Shown here one piece after another: positions 9,724 through 18,225 of a stretch of 64,000 nt of DNA. How positions within the stretch are numbered: the stretch's first letter is position 1; the number at the start of each line of letters is the position of its first letter. Position numbers and translations under genes: made by a program. The stretch comes from Ignatzschineria ureiclastica (GTDB lineage Bacteria; Pseudomonadota; Gammaproteobacteria; Cardiobacteriales; Wohlfahrtiimonadaceae): contig NZ_QEWQ01000001.1 of the NCBI RefSeq assembly GCF_003121845.1, positions 496,001 to 560,000 of the forward strand, in the 5' to 3' direction. Under the pieces are notes generated by a model. That model worked only from the letters and a program-made list of their open reading frames with translations. It was not told the origin of the DNA and did not search any database.

Positions 9724-11178
9724 ATGAAATCTAAAATGATTCACACAATTCTTCCTTCACTAATTGCTTCATCTATTGCCTTACCATTCTTGGCTAATGC
9801 AGAAACAGCGACCTCTCAGCAACAACCTATTATCACTATCTATCAAGGCAATATTGCGTTAGTTCAAGAAGCAAGACCATTAGAACTCAATCAAGAAAAT
9901 AGCGAGCTATTTCTCTCTGGCATCTCTCCATCAGCGAATACCTCTTCATTAATGCTCAACTTTACGGCTAAAGAAGCAGGGGAAAAAGTACCCGCTATCG
10001 TTGCCAAAAAACTAGATCGCAACATTCTTTCGCCTCATACGCTGCTTGATGATTTTGTCGGCAAACAAGTCAAGATCTTAACAACCCACGAGGGTCAAGA
10101 GAAAGCAGAGACAGCGACCATTCTCTCGAATAACGGCGGAATCATTATTCAATATCAAGACCGTATTGAACTCAATCTTCCAGAGAATGCACGTATTGCC
10201 TTTGATACGTTGCCTGAAGGATTAAGTAATACGCCTGTACTATCGGTAATTTTAAAAAATTTACCAGAAAAAAAATCCCCCTATCAAGCTAATTTAGCCT
10301 ATCTCACAGGTGGATTAAATTGGAGTACGGATTATATTGCGCAGCTTGATGACTCCCAGAAAATACTCAAATTAGAAGGCTGGGCAACGATCAATAACAG
10401 TAGTGGTCTTGATTATCAAAATGCCAAAATTCGTCTCATTGCAGGCGAACCTAACATTATTCGCAATAGTATTGAGCCACGTTACAATATGGCTCTGATG
10501 GCTTCTGCGAAAATGGAGATGATGGATGACTCTATCTCTATCCCATCGCAATCTATCGGTGATTTTTATCTATATGATATTCCTACCATTTCAACACTCA
10601 AAAATAATGAAGAGACCCAATTAATGCTCTTCACGAGTGAAGCCATTCCTTATCAAAAAAATTATCATTTCACGAACTACGCATCTTATCAGCGCGAATC
10701 CGATAAGATGGATTTAACCAATGCCGAAATTCGTATCTCTTTCCAAAATAACGATACATCTCACCTTGGCTTTCCACTCCCTTCTGGCGTTATTCGTCTC
10801 TATGAAGACTCTAGCGCTACGACATTCTTAGGGGAAGATCTATTACCTACGACGCCGAATCAACAAACGGTCGTACTTAATAGTGGTAAGGCCTTTGATG
10901 TGACACAAAAACGTCAATCAACGGATTTCAAGGTTATTAATGAAGATGAAGTAGAGATGAGTTATCAACTAACGCTCTCAAATGCTAAATCTGAGGCAGT
11001 TGAAGTCACAGTTCAAGAAATGATTCCCGATAGAGATGACTTAAATTGGGAAGTGATCGATACCAACAATAAGGTGACGAGTTCGAATAGTGAAGGCGTT
11101 ACTTGGAAAGTGACGATTCCTGCCAATAGTGAAAAGGTCTTAACCTACACTATTCGCTATACTCACTTTAAAAATTAA
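9724..11178 (+). CDS. DUF4139 domain-containing exported protein
   Basis: Exported protein of unknown function, 484 residues, with a clear signal peptide (basic MKSKMIHT, hydrophobic stretch, cleavage near ANA-ET at about 26). From about residue 195 it shows the DUF4139 hallmark: an LTGGLNWSTDYIAQL segment, then LEGWATINNSSGLDYQNAKI and RLIAGEPN. The C-terminal half is beta-rich and ends with an LTYTIRYTH strand. DUF4139 proteins are sometimes called mucoidy-inhibitor-like; their biochemical role is unsettled. AAGGAG lies 9 bases before the ATG. The gene is monocistronic, closed by a strong terminator, and faces the fru operon divergently. Confidence 0.85.
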   Translation: MKSKMIHTILPSLIASSIALPFLANAETATSQQQPIITIYQGNIALVQEARPLELNQENSELFLSGISPSANTSSLMLNFTAKEAGEKVPAIVAKKLDRNILSPHTLLDDFVGKQVKILTTHEGQEKAETATILSNNGGIIIQYQDRIELNLPENARIAFDTLPEGLSNTPVLSVILKNLPEKKSPYQANLAYLTGGLNWSTDYIAQLDDSQKILKLEGWATINNSSGLDYQNAKIRLIAGEPNIIRNSIEPRYNMALMASAKMEMMDDSISIPSQSIGDFYLYDIPTISTLKNNEETQLMLFTSEAIPYQKNYHFTNYASYQRESDKMDLTNAEIRISFQNNDTSHLGFPLPSGVIRLYEDSSATTFLGEDLLPTTPNQQTVVLNSGKAFDVTQKRQSTDFKVINEDEVEMSYQLTLSNAKSEAVEVTVQEMIPDRDDLNWEVIDTNNKVTSSNSEGVTWKVTIPANSEKVLTYTIRYTHFKN

Positions 11179-11222
11179 CGCTGAAAATTAATGCGCTTCA
11201 AATAGCATCCTAAATGACCTTC

Positions 11223-11262
11223 AAAGCTAGCCTAATCCTCACAGGCTAGCTTTTTTTTTGAG
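11223..11262 (+). terminator. Strong intrinsic terminator
   Basis: An 11-bp stem (AAAGCTAGCCT with AGGCTAGCTTT) is followed directly by a run of nine T. It lies 45 bases after the DUF4139 gene. Confidence 0.92.
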
Positions 11263-11344
11263 TTTTTCCGATTTATCGCCCTTAAATGATAGCATTGACT
11301 GATAACATATTGTCACAATCAATAGAATAAGGAGAAAGAGAAAC

Positions 11345-12400
11345 ATGGCCTTAATCGCCCATAATCGACGGTTAAAGCAGTTTATTGACCATATCGATCA
11401 CGCCCTACAAGATGCAAAGACCCCGCAAGCGCTTATCGCTGTTGTCGAGGAAGCCAAAAGTTTTGAGGGGAATTTAGCCTTTGATCAGCGGGATTTCTAT
11501 CTCTACTTTGCGCTCGATTTTCTGCTCCTCATCGGGAGTACACTCTTCTACCATAGAACAGGAGAGGGTTTTGCGCTCTTTCTCTCTTTTCTCTCTATTT
11601 TTGTCGCCATTATTCTCGCTCGCCGCTTTTTGACTCGCCGAAAACTGCTCGATAATCTTTCGACTAAAATCTTCTATCAAGATTTTCTTTTTGATAACCA
11701 GCTTTCACATGATTCTTCAAAATATTACCAATTACCGGCACTCCTCGAACGATTATCAGACTTCGATCGAGGCAATCACTCGCGAGAATTACGGGAATGT
11801 TTAAAGGGGATTTACCAAGGTGATCAACTCACTTTTACCTACCATTACTATCATCTCCATTATGTTGATCAACGCACTGTGGAAAAACGAGGTAATGATG
11901 GCAAGATGAGTCAAGAGACTGTGCTTGAGCATTTTGACCGATATGGTTTGATTCTTAATCTACAATCCATTAGTACCATGACCCAAATCGCCCCCATTGT
12001 CATCGCCGCCAATAGACGACTCCTTGGGCTCAATGAGGGAGATTATGCGCCAGCATCACTCAACTTTCGTAAGACGATGATTGTCTATAGTCAAATACCC
12101 CAACAAGCGGCCCGTTTCTTAACACCGACAACGGTTGAACAATTGGAATATTTCGCTAAACACTATCAAAAAATCGTTCTTGAGGTCAATGAAGAACAGG
12201 AGCTCTGCTTCTCATTTGATGATAAGGATCTCCTAAAAGTACCGCAACAATATGATCTCTCGAACCCAGCGCAATTTATCGCAGAACTATCTGGCAAATC
12301 TACGGCGCTCAAACTAGAGAGAACCCTTAAAGACCTTGAGACGATATTGTGCGAAAATGATCATAATTTCAATGATGTTGATTTCTCAAAGAGGGATTAA
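11345..12400 (+). CDS. DUF3137-like membrane protein
   Basis: Predicted inner-membrane protein, 351 residues, with an N-terminal cytoplasmic helix and two adjacent transmembrane segments (about 51-68 and 73-93). A large soluble C-terminal domain follows. The soluble part resembles DUF3137: a paired FTYHYYHLHYVDQRT strand region, then FRKTMIVYSQIPQQAARFLT and a final region with a short acidic insertion. DUF3137 genes are known to sit next to lemA, as here, which is part of my reason for the call. The biochemical function is unknown. AAGGAG is 10 bases from the ATG. lemA follows after 92 bases, probably in the same transcript. Confidence 0.7.
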   Translation: MALIAHNRRLKQFIDHIDHALQDAKTPQALIAVVEEAKSFEGNLAFDQRDFYLYFALDFLLLIGSTLFYHRTGEGFALFLSFLSIFVAIILARRFLTRRKLLDNLSTKIFYQDFLFDNQLSHDSSKYYQLPALLERLSDFDRGNHSRELRECLKGIYQGDQLTFTYHYYHLHYVDQRTVEKRGNDGKMSQETVLEHFDRYGLILNLQSISTMTQIAPIVIAANRRLLGLNEGDYAPASLNFRKTMIVYSQIPQQAARFLTPTTVEQLEYFAKHYQKIVLEVNEEQELCFSFDDKDLLKVPQQYDLSNPAQFIAELSGKSTALKLERTLKDLETILCENDHNFNDVDFSKRD

Positions 12401-12492
12401 TCATCAGCAACAGTCTCGATCATAATGAAACACCGATAACGGCTCCACAATAATGAGCCTATAGATTATAAAGAATGATAAAGGAGATCTTT

Positions 12493-13065
12493 ATGTCAAC
12501 ACCACTACTAATTCTACTTGCGATTATCGCCTTACTCCTGTTATTGATTATCATGATTCATAACAGCATTATTACTTTCTATAATGCTTGCCAACGGGCT
12601 TGGGCAGATGTGATCGCCGAAGAGCTCAAGAAAACAAGACTCCTGCCGAACCTTGAAAAGATGGTGGAAGAGTACAAGATTCACGAAGCTTCGGTACTAC
12701 AAAATGTCACAGAACTTCGCTCCGCTTTACAGCAGATCTCACCAGATAAGACCGATATTGAGGCACTCACGAAAGTGAATCAGCAATCCAAAGCGCTACT
12801 CAATAATATCAATATGGTGGCAGAGAACTATCCGGAACTGAAAGCTTCCAATATCTATCAAAGCTTTATGCGAGAATTATCCGAACTTGAAAATAATATC
12901 GCCGCCAGTATTCGAATTTTCAATGGCAATGTAGAGCGTTATAACACGAAAATTGAGGTATTCCCCAATGTTTTGATCAATAATATGATCACCCATAAAC
13001 CACGTCTCAATGTCTTCACAGATGCTGTTGCTACCGACCACTTCGAGTATAAGCCTAATTTTTAA
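12493..13065 (+). CDS. lemA: LemA family protein
   Basis: Membrane-anchored helical-bundle protein of the LemA family, 190 residues. One N-terminal transmembrane helix (about 4-24) precedes the family segment beginning SIITFYNACQRAWADV and RLLPNLEKMVEEYKIHE, which parallels the YN...R..AW...+L..R..L+PNLVE.V.GY..HE pattern of LemA. I use ATG 12493, which has AAGGAG at 6 bases; an ATG 18 bases upstream overlaps that site. The molecular role of LemA proteins is not established. Pairing with the DUF3137 protein suggests one membrane complex. Confidence 0.82.
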   Translation: MSTPLLILLAIIALLLLLIIMIHNSIITFYNACQRAWADVIAEELKKTRLLPNLEKMVEEYKIHEASVLQNVTELRSALQQISPDKTDIEALTKVNQQSKALLNNINMVAENYPELKASNIYQSFMRELSELENNIAASIRIFNGNVERYNTKIEVFPNVLINNMITHKPRLNVFTDAVATDHFEYKPNF

Positions 13066-13241
13066 TAACTCGAATAGCTCTATCCTACATCATTATGCAA
13101 AGCAGACAATACGTGATAGGGCTCATACAATTTTGAATAAAATATTGGTAACATATTGTTATACCAACTAATTATTCTGAAATTAACGACATCTTTTGAT
13201 CTGTAGTTATTGAATATTCGCTCTGATTACTAGGAGGTACT

Positions 13242-14063
13242 ATGAATTTGCAGCAACTTAAAATAATCACCGCAAACTTCCCTCAGACAGAGGAGATGCC
13301 GCTTCTCTTTATAGGTCATGGTAGCCCAATGAATGCAATGAGCGATAATCAATTTACCCAAACATGGAGAACACTTGGGGAAAACCTCCCTAAGCCTAAA
13401 GCGATCCTCTCCATTTCAGCGCATTGGGAAACAGATGGATCGCGCGTGACGGCAATGCCGACTCCACCGACTATTCATGATTTTTATCACTTTCCTCAAG
13501 CGCTCTATCAGATGGAATACCCTGCTCCCGGTGCCCCCTTATTAGCGGAGCAGATCCAATCGATGGTCAATTCCATTCAACTCGATCATATCTGGGGCTT
13601 AGATCATGGTACTTGGTCTGTCCTCTGCCACCTTTATCCACAAGCAGATATTCCTGTATTACAACTGAGCCTCAATACCAATCTCTCCGCGATGGGACAT
13701 TTTGAATTATCCCAAACATTGCAATCCTTACGACAAAAAGGCGTTCTCATTATAGGTAGTGGCAATATCGTTCATAACTTACGCCGTATCGATTTTCACA
13801 ATGAAGATGGCGGTTACGATTGGGCAGAAGAAGCAAGAGAGATCATTAACCGACAAGTTCTTGCACGAGATAACATCGCCTTGCAAGAGTTTCGAGATGG
13901 TAATGAAGCATTACAACTTGCAATCCCTACTGATGAACACTTTCTACCGCTACTCTACATTATGGGATTACAATCTTCTAAAGATGAAACGCTCATCTTT
14001 AATGATCAAACAGTGATGGGGTCACTTGCAATGACAGGATATTTGATGGGACGGTTATCGTAG
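13242..14063 (+). CDS. ygiD: YgiD-type extradiol (DODA) dioxygenase
   Basis: Cytosolic class III extradiol ring-cleavage dioxygenase, 273 residues, like E. coli YgiD, which opens L-DOPA to a 4,5-seco product in vitro. Metal-binding and catalytic histidines appear in the usual places: IGHGSPMNAM (His26), SISAHWETDG (His61), LDHGTWSVL and GSGNIVHNL. The family signature YPAPGAPLLA is present around 105-115. AGGAGG sits 4 bases before the ATG. The gene is monocistronic and faces the cytochrome c gene of the dehydrogenase operon across a bidirectional hairpin. The physiological substrate is unknown; it is not part of the aromatic cluster at 33-48 kb. Confidence 0.92.
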   Translation: MNLQQLKIITANFPQTEEMPLLFIGHGSPMNAMSDNQFTQTWRTLGENLPKPKAILSISAHWETDGSRVTAMPTPPTIHDFYHFPQALYQMEYPAPGAPLLAEQIQSMVNSIQLDHIWGLDHGTWSVLCHLYPQADIPVLQLSLNTNLSAMGHFELSQTLQSLRQKGVLIIGSGNIVHNLRRIDFHNEDGGYDWAEEAREIINRQVLARDNIALQEFRDGNEALQLAIPTDEHFLPLLYIMGLQSSKDETLIFNDQTVMGSLAMTGYLMGRLS

Positions 14064-14105
14064 TAGCGATAATTACTCACTGTCTTTTTCACAATAGCTT
14101 CAAAC

Positions 14106-14164
14106 TAAAAACCCTCTCATTATATATGATATTGATAATCAGCATAATTAGAGGGTTGTTATTT
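14106..14164. terminator. Bidirectional terminator with a Fur-box-like loop
   Basis: An 8-bp stem AACCCTCT/AGAGGGTT (14110-14117 and 14150-14157), extended by 5 bp after one mismatch, separates the convergent ygiD and cytochrome c genes. T-rich bases follow on both strands. The loop contains 14128-14146, which agrees with the Fur consensus at 15 of 19 positions. Confidence 0.65.
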
Positions 14165-14243
14165 TGAGGCATCTATTGGGATAAGCTCACATCTATCTCT
14201 GTACCTTTATATTTTGATCTACCATACCTCTATTAATAGATAG

Positions 14244-15563
14244 CTACTCTTTACCGCTGAGAATTTTCTCAACATCTTTGGCAGAAATAGACTCATTAAT
14301 ATTGCCAAAATGTGTTCGAACATAATTAGTAATTGCAGCGATTTGCCCTGCGGTTAACTCTGATTTAAATCCTGGCATAAACACTTCATCTCCAGGTACT
14401 GCTCGATGAAGCCCTTCAGCGATCACTTGTACTAAATTATTAGGTAATGGGCTTTTCACCGTACTATTGAGAATCAATGAGGGGAAATATTGATCTTGAG
14501 CCCCTTCCCCTTGGATACCATGACAAGCGGCACAAACATTAAGGTACAGCAATGCACCATCTGTCGTATTATGCTCAATAAGTGTTTGGTAATCTCCTTG
14601 ACCTGCATAGATACTATTAATCTCAGTAACAGGAAAGCGTTTAGTGTAAATAGCTTTAGGAACTGCACCATGAATAGCATTCATTGATTTTAGAGCTGTA
14701 GCGATTGCCATCAAATCTTCATCTGTCATTTTACTAAAACTCTCCACAACTGCTGTTGCCATCTCTCCGGCAGAGGAAGCTTTATTTTCTATATGACCTG
14801 TTTTTAGAAATTGCACAATCTCCTCTTTACTCCAATTGCCAATTCCCGTTTCTGGATCTGGTGTAATATTGGGCGCATACCAGCCACCTAAATTAGAGCC
14901 GGATAAAGCTTTAGACTCCTCTTCTGAATAGAGTAGATTTCTTGGTGTATGACATGTCCCACAGTGTGCAAGATTATCTATTAAGTATTCTCCCCTGTTA
15001 ATTTGAGCTGATTGATTCGGATCGGGAGTAAATGTCTTCTCATCTAAAAACATTCCATTCCAAATAGCCATCAATGAGCGATACTCGAAAGGAAAGGAGA
15101 GTTCTGTCTGCTCTTTTGCCGGCTCATCAACTGCCACAACGCCTTTCATGAAATAGGTATATAGCGCATGAATATCCTCATCTGTAATACCATGATAGGC
15201 CGTATAAGGCATTGCAGGATAGAGTCTAGTACCATCCGGTGTAATGCCTTTACGAACAGCATCTGCAAATTCGGTTTCACTCCAATTACCAATTCCATAT
15301 TCTTTAGAAGGGGTAATATTCGGTGCAACAATTTTCCCCATCGGCACCTCAATCACATAATCCCCGGCAAAGGGTTTTGCATTCTCAGTTGGAGCTGTAT
15401 GACACGCAACGCAATCCGCAGCAATGGAGATATATTGACCTTTTTCAATTAACTCAGCTTCAGATATCTCCGGTTGCGATTGTGCGAATAACAAGCTACT
15501 ACTCACCCCTAAGGTAAATAGAGAGATCAAAAGACGATTACAAAGTGTTAGATTATTTTTCAT
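14244..15563 (-). CDS. Triheme cytochrome c subunit of a membrane-bound dehydrogenase
   Basis: Periplasmic cytochrome c, 439 residues from ATG 15563 (AAGGAG 7 bases upstream; a TTG two codons earlier is too close to that site). A signal peptide ends near SLLFA-Q. Three heme-binding motifs are visible: CVACH (about 51-55), CGTCH (about 200) and CAACH (about 343), with PNITP and MPGF Met-ligand regions. This is the architecture of the cytochrome subunits of FAD-dependent gluconate, sorbitol, fructose and alcohol dehydrogenases. These pass electrons from the flavoprotein to ubiquinone. It is the last gene of the three-gene operon, 11 bases after the GMC subunit. Confidence 0.92.
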   Translation of the reverse strand: MKNNLTLCNRLLISLFTLGVSSSLLFAQSQPEISEAELIEKGQYISIAADCVACHTAPTENAKPFAGDYVIEVPMGKIVAPNITPSKEYGIGNWSETEFADAVRKGITPDGTRLYPAMPYTAYHGITDEDIHALYTYFMKGVVAVDEPAKEQTELSFPFEYRSLMAIWNGMFLDEKTFTPDPNQSAQINRGEYLIDNLAHCGTCHTPRNLLYSEEESKALSGSNLGGWYAPNITPDPETGIGNWSKEEIVQFLKTGHIENKASSAGEMATAVVESFSKMTDEDLMAIATALKSMNAIHGAVPKAIYTKRFPVTEINSIYAGQGDYQTLIEHNTTDGALLYLNVCAACHGIQGEGAQDQYFPSLILNSTVKSPLPNNLVQVIAEGLHRAVPGDEVFMPGFKSELTAGQIAAITNYVRTHFGNINESISAKDVEKILSGKE

Positions 15564-15574
15564 CTTCAATCTCC

Positions 15575-17164
15575 TTAAATTTCACGATCAATAATTTCAG
15601 CAAGTCGAATACTCAAAGCCACACCTGTTAATGTTGGATTCACAACACCTGAGGCCGGAATAACTCCCGTAGTTGCAAGAAAGAGATTAGGATGATCCCA
15701 AGTACGACACTCATGATTCACAACAGAATCTTGAGGGTTATCGCCCATGATTACTGTCCCCATAAGATGATCTCTATTTTGAAACCCTGTACGGTCAACA
15801 ATCACTTTTTCGCCCATCTCTGCGACTATTTTGGCATAATCTTGATAAGCCACTTCCCGTGCCTTTTTCACATAATCAGCTACATTATAATGAACAGTTA
15901 GCATAGGAATTCCTAATGCATCTTTTTTACTGGTACTTGGACGTACAGTATTATTAGGATCTGGCAACATCTCAAATACTGTCGAGATATCTACCCATCG
16001 AGATGCTTGATAACGGATTTGTTCATCCAATTCTCGCCCCATATAACCTTGCTCTATTAGGTTCTGTGTCAATGTTAAATTAGGATTTGAATTTGTGAAA
16101 CCATGGCGCATAGCAGCATGGTTTTTACGGAATTCGCCATCTCGATGGTTGACTATCACACCATACTCAATAGACCCTCTACCAGGCCAGACTTCTTCAT
16201 CTGCAATAAATTGCAATCCAGCACCTGAATGATCCATTAAGTTTCGTCCTACCTGATCTGAACTATTGGCGATATCAGACATTAATAATAATTTAGGGGT
16301 TTCCAATCCATGCGCAGCAATCACAAAATACTTAGCGGTTAATCGTTTATCCTCTCCTTTTGAAGAGCGATAATCGATTGACTCGATCTTATTCTCTTTC
16401 CCGCGGTTAATTTTATATACCGTTGCATCTGTTAAAAGAATAGCACCCGCTTTTTCCGCTTTTTCAACATCAGAAATCCCACTGTACATCGCCCCAATAG
16501 GACAGATAGGCATACAATTATTATTGCCTGCACAGGCAGGACGATTTTCAAACTTAACCGTAGCACGTGCGCAAGGCTCATGTACAAAACGATATCCTAA
16601 TGGTGATAAGCGATCCCGAACTCTCTGCAATAAATAGTTATCTTGTTCTGGAGGCAAAGGATAGGGTTTTGATCTAGGTGGAAATGGTCCTTGATTATGT
16701 CCACTTTGATCTTGAGTATCGTTACCGGCAACCCCTAAAGCATATTCCGCCTTTGTATAAAAAGGTTCTAAATCATCATATTCAATAGGCCAATCTCGAC
16801 CTATACCATAGAGCGTATTAATTTTCATGTCATTAGGAAGATAGCGCCAAGCAAATGCAGCCCAATGCCATGTTGTTCCACCTACAAGCTTCAACATTCC
16901 TGGTTTAAATTCAAATGATCCAGTATTTTCAATATAATCCTCATCAAAAGAGTGCCGTGCCCAAGGTGTATTAGGATAAGGGGAATTTAAATTCCCTTTG
17001 CGAGGTGAATTACGGAAATTTTCTAAAATTTTCCATCTAGGAATTTTTTCACCTGCTTCCAAGATCGCAACACTATGATTTCTTTCAGCTAATACTCTGG
17101 CTACATTCGCGCCCAACGCTCCAGATCCGACAACGATGACGTCATAATCATATTCTTTACTCAT
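15575..17164 (-). CDS. GMC-family FAD dehydrogenase large subunit
   Basis: Catalytic flavoprotein, 529 residues, oxidising a sugar, sugar acid or polyol. The N-terminal Rossmann fold is VVGSGALGANVARVL. A cysteine cluster, CAGNNNCMPICP (about 210-225), matches the 3Fe-4S binding pattern described for bacterial FAD-glucose dehydrogenase. The C-terminal GMC domain has DHLMGTVIMGD (catalytic His) and ASGVVNPTLTGVALSIRLAE (catalytic Asn, FAD contact). It has no signal peptide of its own, consistent with hitch-hiking export on the Tat signal of the small subunit. GGAG precedes the ATG. The substrate (sorbitol, fructose, gluconate or another) cannot be read from sequence. Confidence 0.9.
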   Translation of the reverse strand: MSKEYDYDVIVVGSGALGANVARVLAERNHSVAILEAGEKIPRWKILENFRNSPRKGNLNSPYPNTPWARHSFDEDYIENTGSFEFKPGMLKLVGGTTWHWAAFAWRYLPNDMKINTLYGIGRDWPIEYDDLEPFYTKAEYALGVAGNDTQDQSGHNQGPFPPRSKPYPLPPEQDNYLLQRVRDRLSPLGYRFVHEPCARATVKFENRPACAGNNNCMPICPIGAMYSGISDVEKAEKAGAILLTDATVYKINRGKENKIESIDYRSSKGEDKRLTAKYFVIAAHGLETPKLLLMSDIANSSDQVGRNLMDHSGAGLQFIADEEVWPGRGSIEYGVIVNHRDGEFRKNHAAMRHGFTNSNPNLTLTQNLIEQGYMGRELDEQIRYQASRWVDISTVFEMLPDPNNTVRPSTSKKDALGIPMLTVHYNVADYVKKAREVAYQDYAKIVAEMGEKVIVDRTGFQNRDHLMGTVIMGDNPQDSVVNHECRTWDHPNLFLATTGVIPASGVVNPTLTGVALSIRLAEIIDREI

Positions 17165-17174
17165 TTTCTTCTCC

Positions 17175-17708
17175 TTATGAACGTTGATTCATCAAATGTG
17201 CTGGGGGATTAAACCAATAATTAGGCTTCTCCCTTGAAAATGAAGGAATAATCGTTGCATCTAGTGTTGGTCGATACATTAATGCGTCCGTATAAGTTAC
17301 AAATCGAACATCATCGGATACTGTAAATGGCAAAGGTGTTCCGGTATATCCTAGGTACCAAGCCTTCGTGATTTTTTTAGCCAAATCTGCTATTTGAGCA
17401 TTTTGCATTAAAACACTTTTTGAAAATGCAACTGCATTCGGCAAACCACTTTGAATAATTGCAGCATCAAGTTCTCTCAACTTATCAATCAGTACACTAT
17501 CCTCTAGCATCAGATTACTCAGTGCTCGTTGTGCCACAATGAGTTTTAAATCATCCTTATCCGTCAGAAATTCTGATACACGTAAAAAAAGCGCAACATT
17601 TTCTGCGCTTACAGGAGAGGCATAGGGTTGAGCTTGTAACATTCCAAGAGGCATAACGAGCGTGGCAAAAACACCACTAGTCATTTGCATAAAACGTCTT
17701 CGATTCAT
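17175..17708 (-). CDS. Small (Tat-exported) subunit of the FAD dehydrogenase
   Basis: Small subunit of 177 residues beginning MNRRRFMQMTSG, a twin-arginine signal, with probable cleavage near LQAQP. I start at ATG 17708 with AAGGA 7 bases upstream; the frame extends upstream without another ribosome binding site. The mature part resembles the FAD-SLDH small-subunit family: helices ending in KAWYLGYTGTPLPF, then VTYTDALMYRPTLD and a C-terminal PNYWFNPPA. In these complexes the small subunit folds with and exports the FAD subunit. It is the first gene of the operon small-large-cytochrome. It resembles the sorbitol/fructose dehydrogenase type more than the gluconate dehydrogenase gamma subunit. 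Confidence 0.82.
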   Translation of the reverse strand: MNRRRFMQMTSGVFATLVMPLGMLQAQPYASPVSAENVALFLRVSEFLTDKDDLKLIVAQRALSNLMLEDSVLIDKLRELDAAIIQSGLPNAVAFSKSVLMQNAQIADLAKKITKAWYLGYTGTPLPFTVSDDVRFVTYTDALMYRPTLDATIIPSFSREKPNYWFNPPAHLMNQRS

Positions 17709-18225
17709 GAACTGTTCCTTATATATCAAACAATAAGAGATAAACATAACGATATACTTCGCCTAAAAATATCATATATAAACAGATCAAACTATAGATT
17801 AAATCTAAAATATCAGTAATTTACATAGAAAATTATCGGCATATTTATCTAGATCTAAAAATAAGATATTGGTAAATTTTCATTACGAAAATTCAATATT
17901 TCTCAAATATTTACGCACAGCTAATAGACACGTTTTTAATCATAAAATTACGTTTATTCAAAATCAGAATTCTCTGACCTAAAAATGATTATTTTTTAGA
18001 CAACTTCTTTTTCCTATTTCCATAAATGACTGCAACTAACCTCGATAAATCGGTCTTTTTGCTCTAAAAAACTGTGAATCTCTGTGAATATACTCTCGAT
18101 TTTTATGAAAAAATTTGACAATGATCAACCAATGTGAAAAATATACAAATAAGAATTGATATCATTCGCATTAAACAATCATATTCATTTGCCATTCAAC
18201 CACATATAAGAAAGAGTCCATACTT
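17709..18225. promoter_or_regulatory. Divergent control region, dehydrogenase / heme receptor
   Basis: About 520 bases of very AT-rich DNA between divergent operons. On the plus strand a TTGACA (18115-18120) has a weak -10 in 18139-18147. A palindromic TGATATCA core sits inside 18153-18172 (AATTGATATCATTCGCATT), resembling a degenerate Fur operator. It lies about 55 bases before the receptor ATG. No recognisable operator for the dehydrogenase side. Confidence 0.4.
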
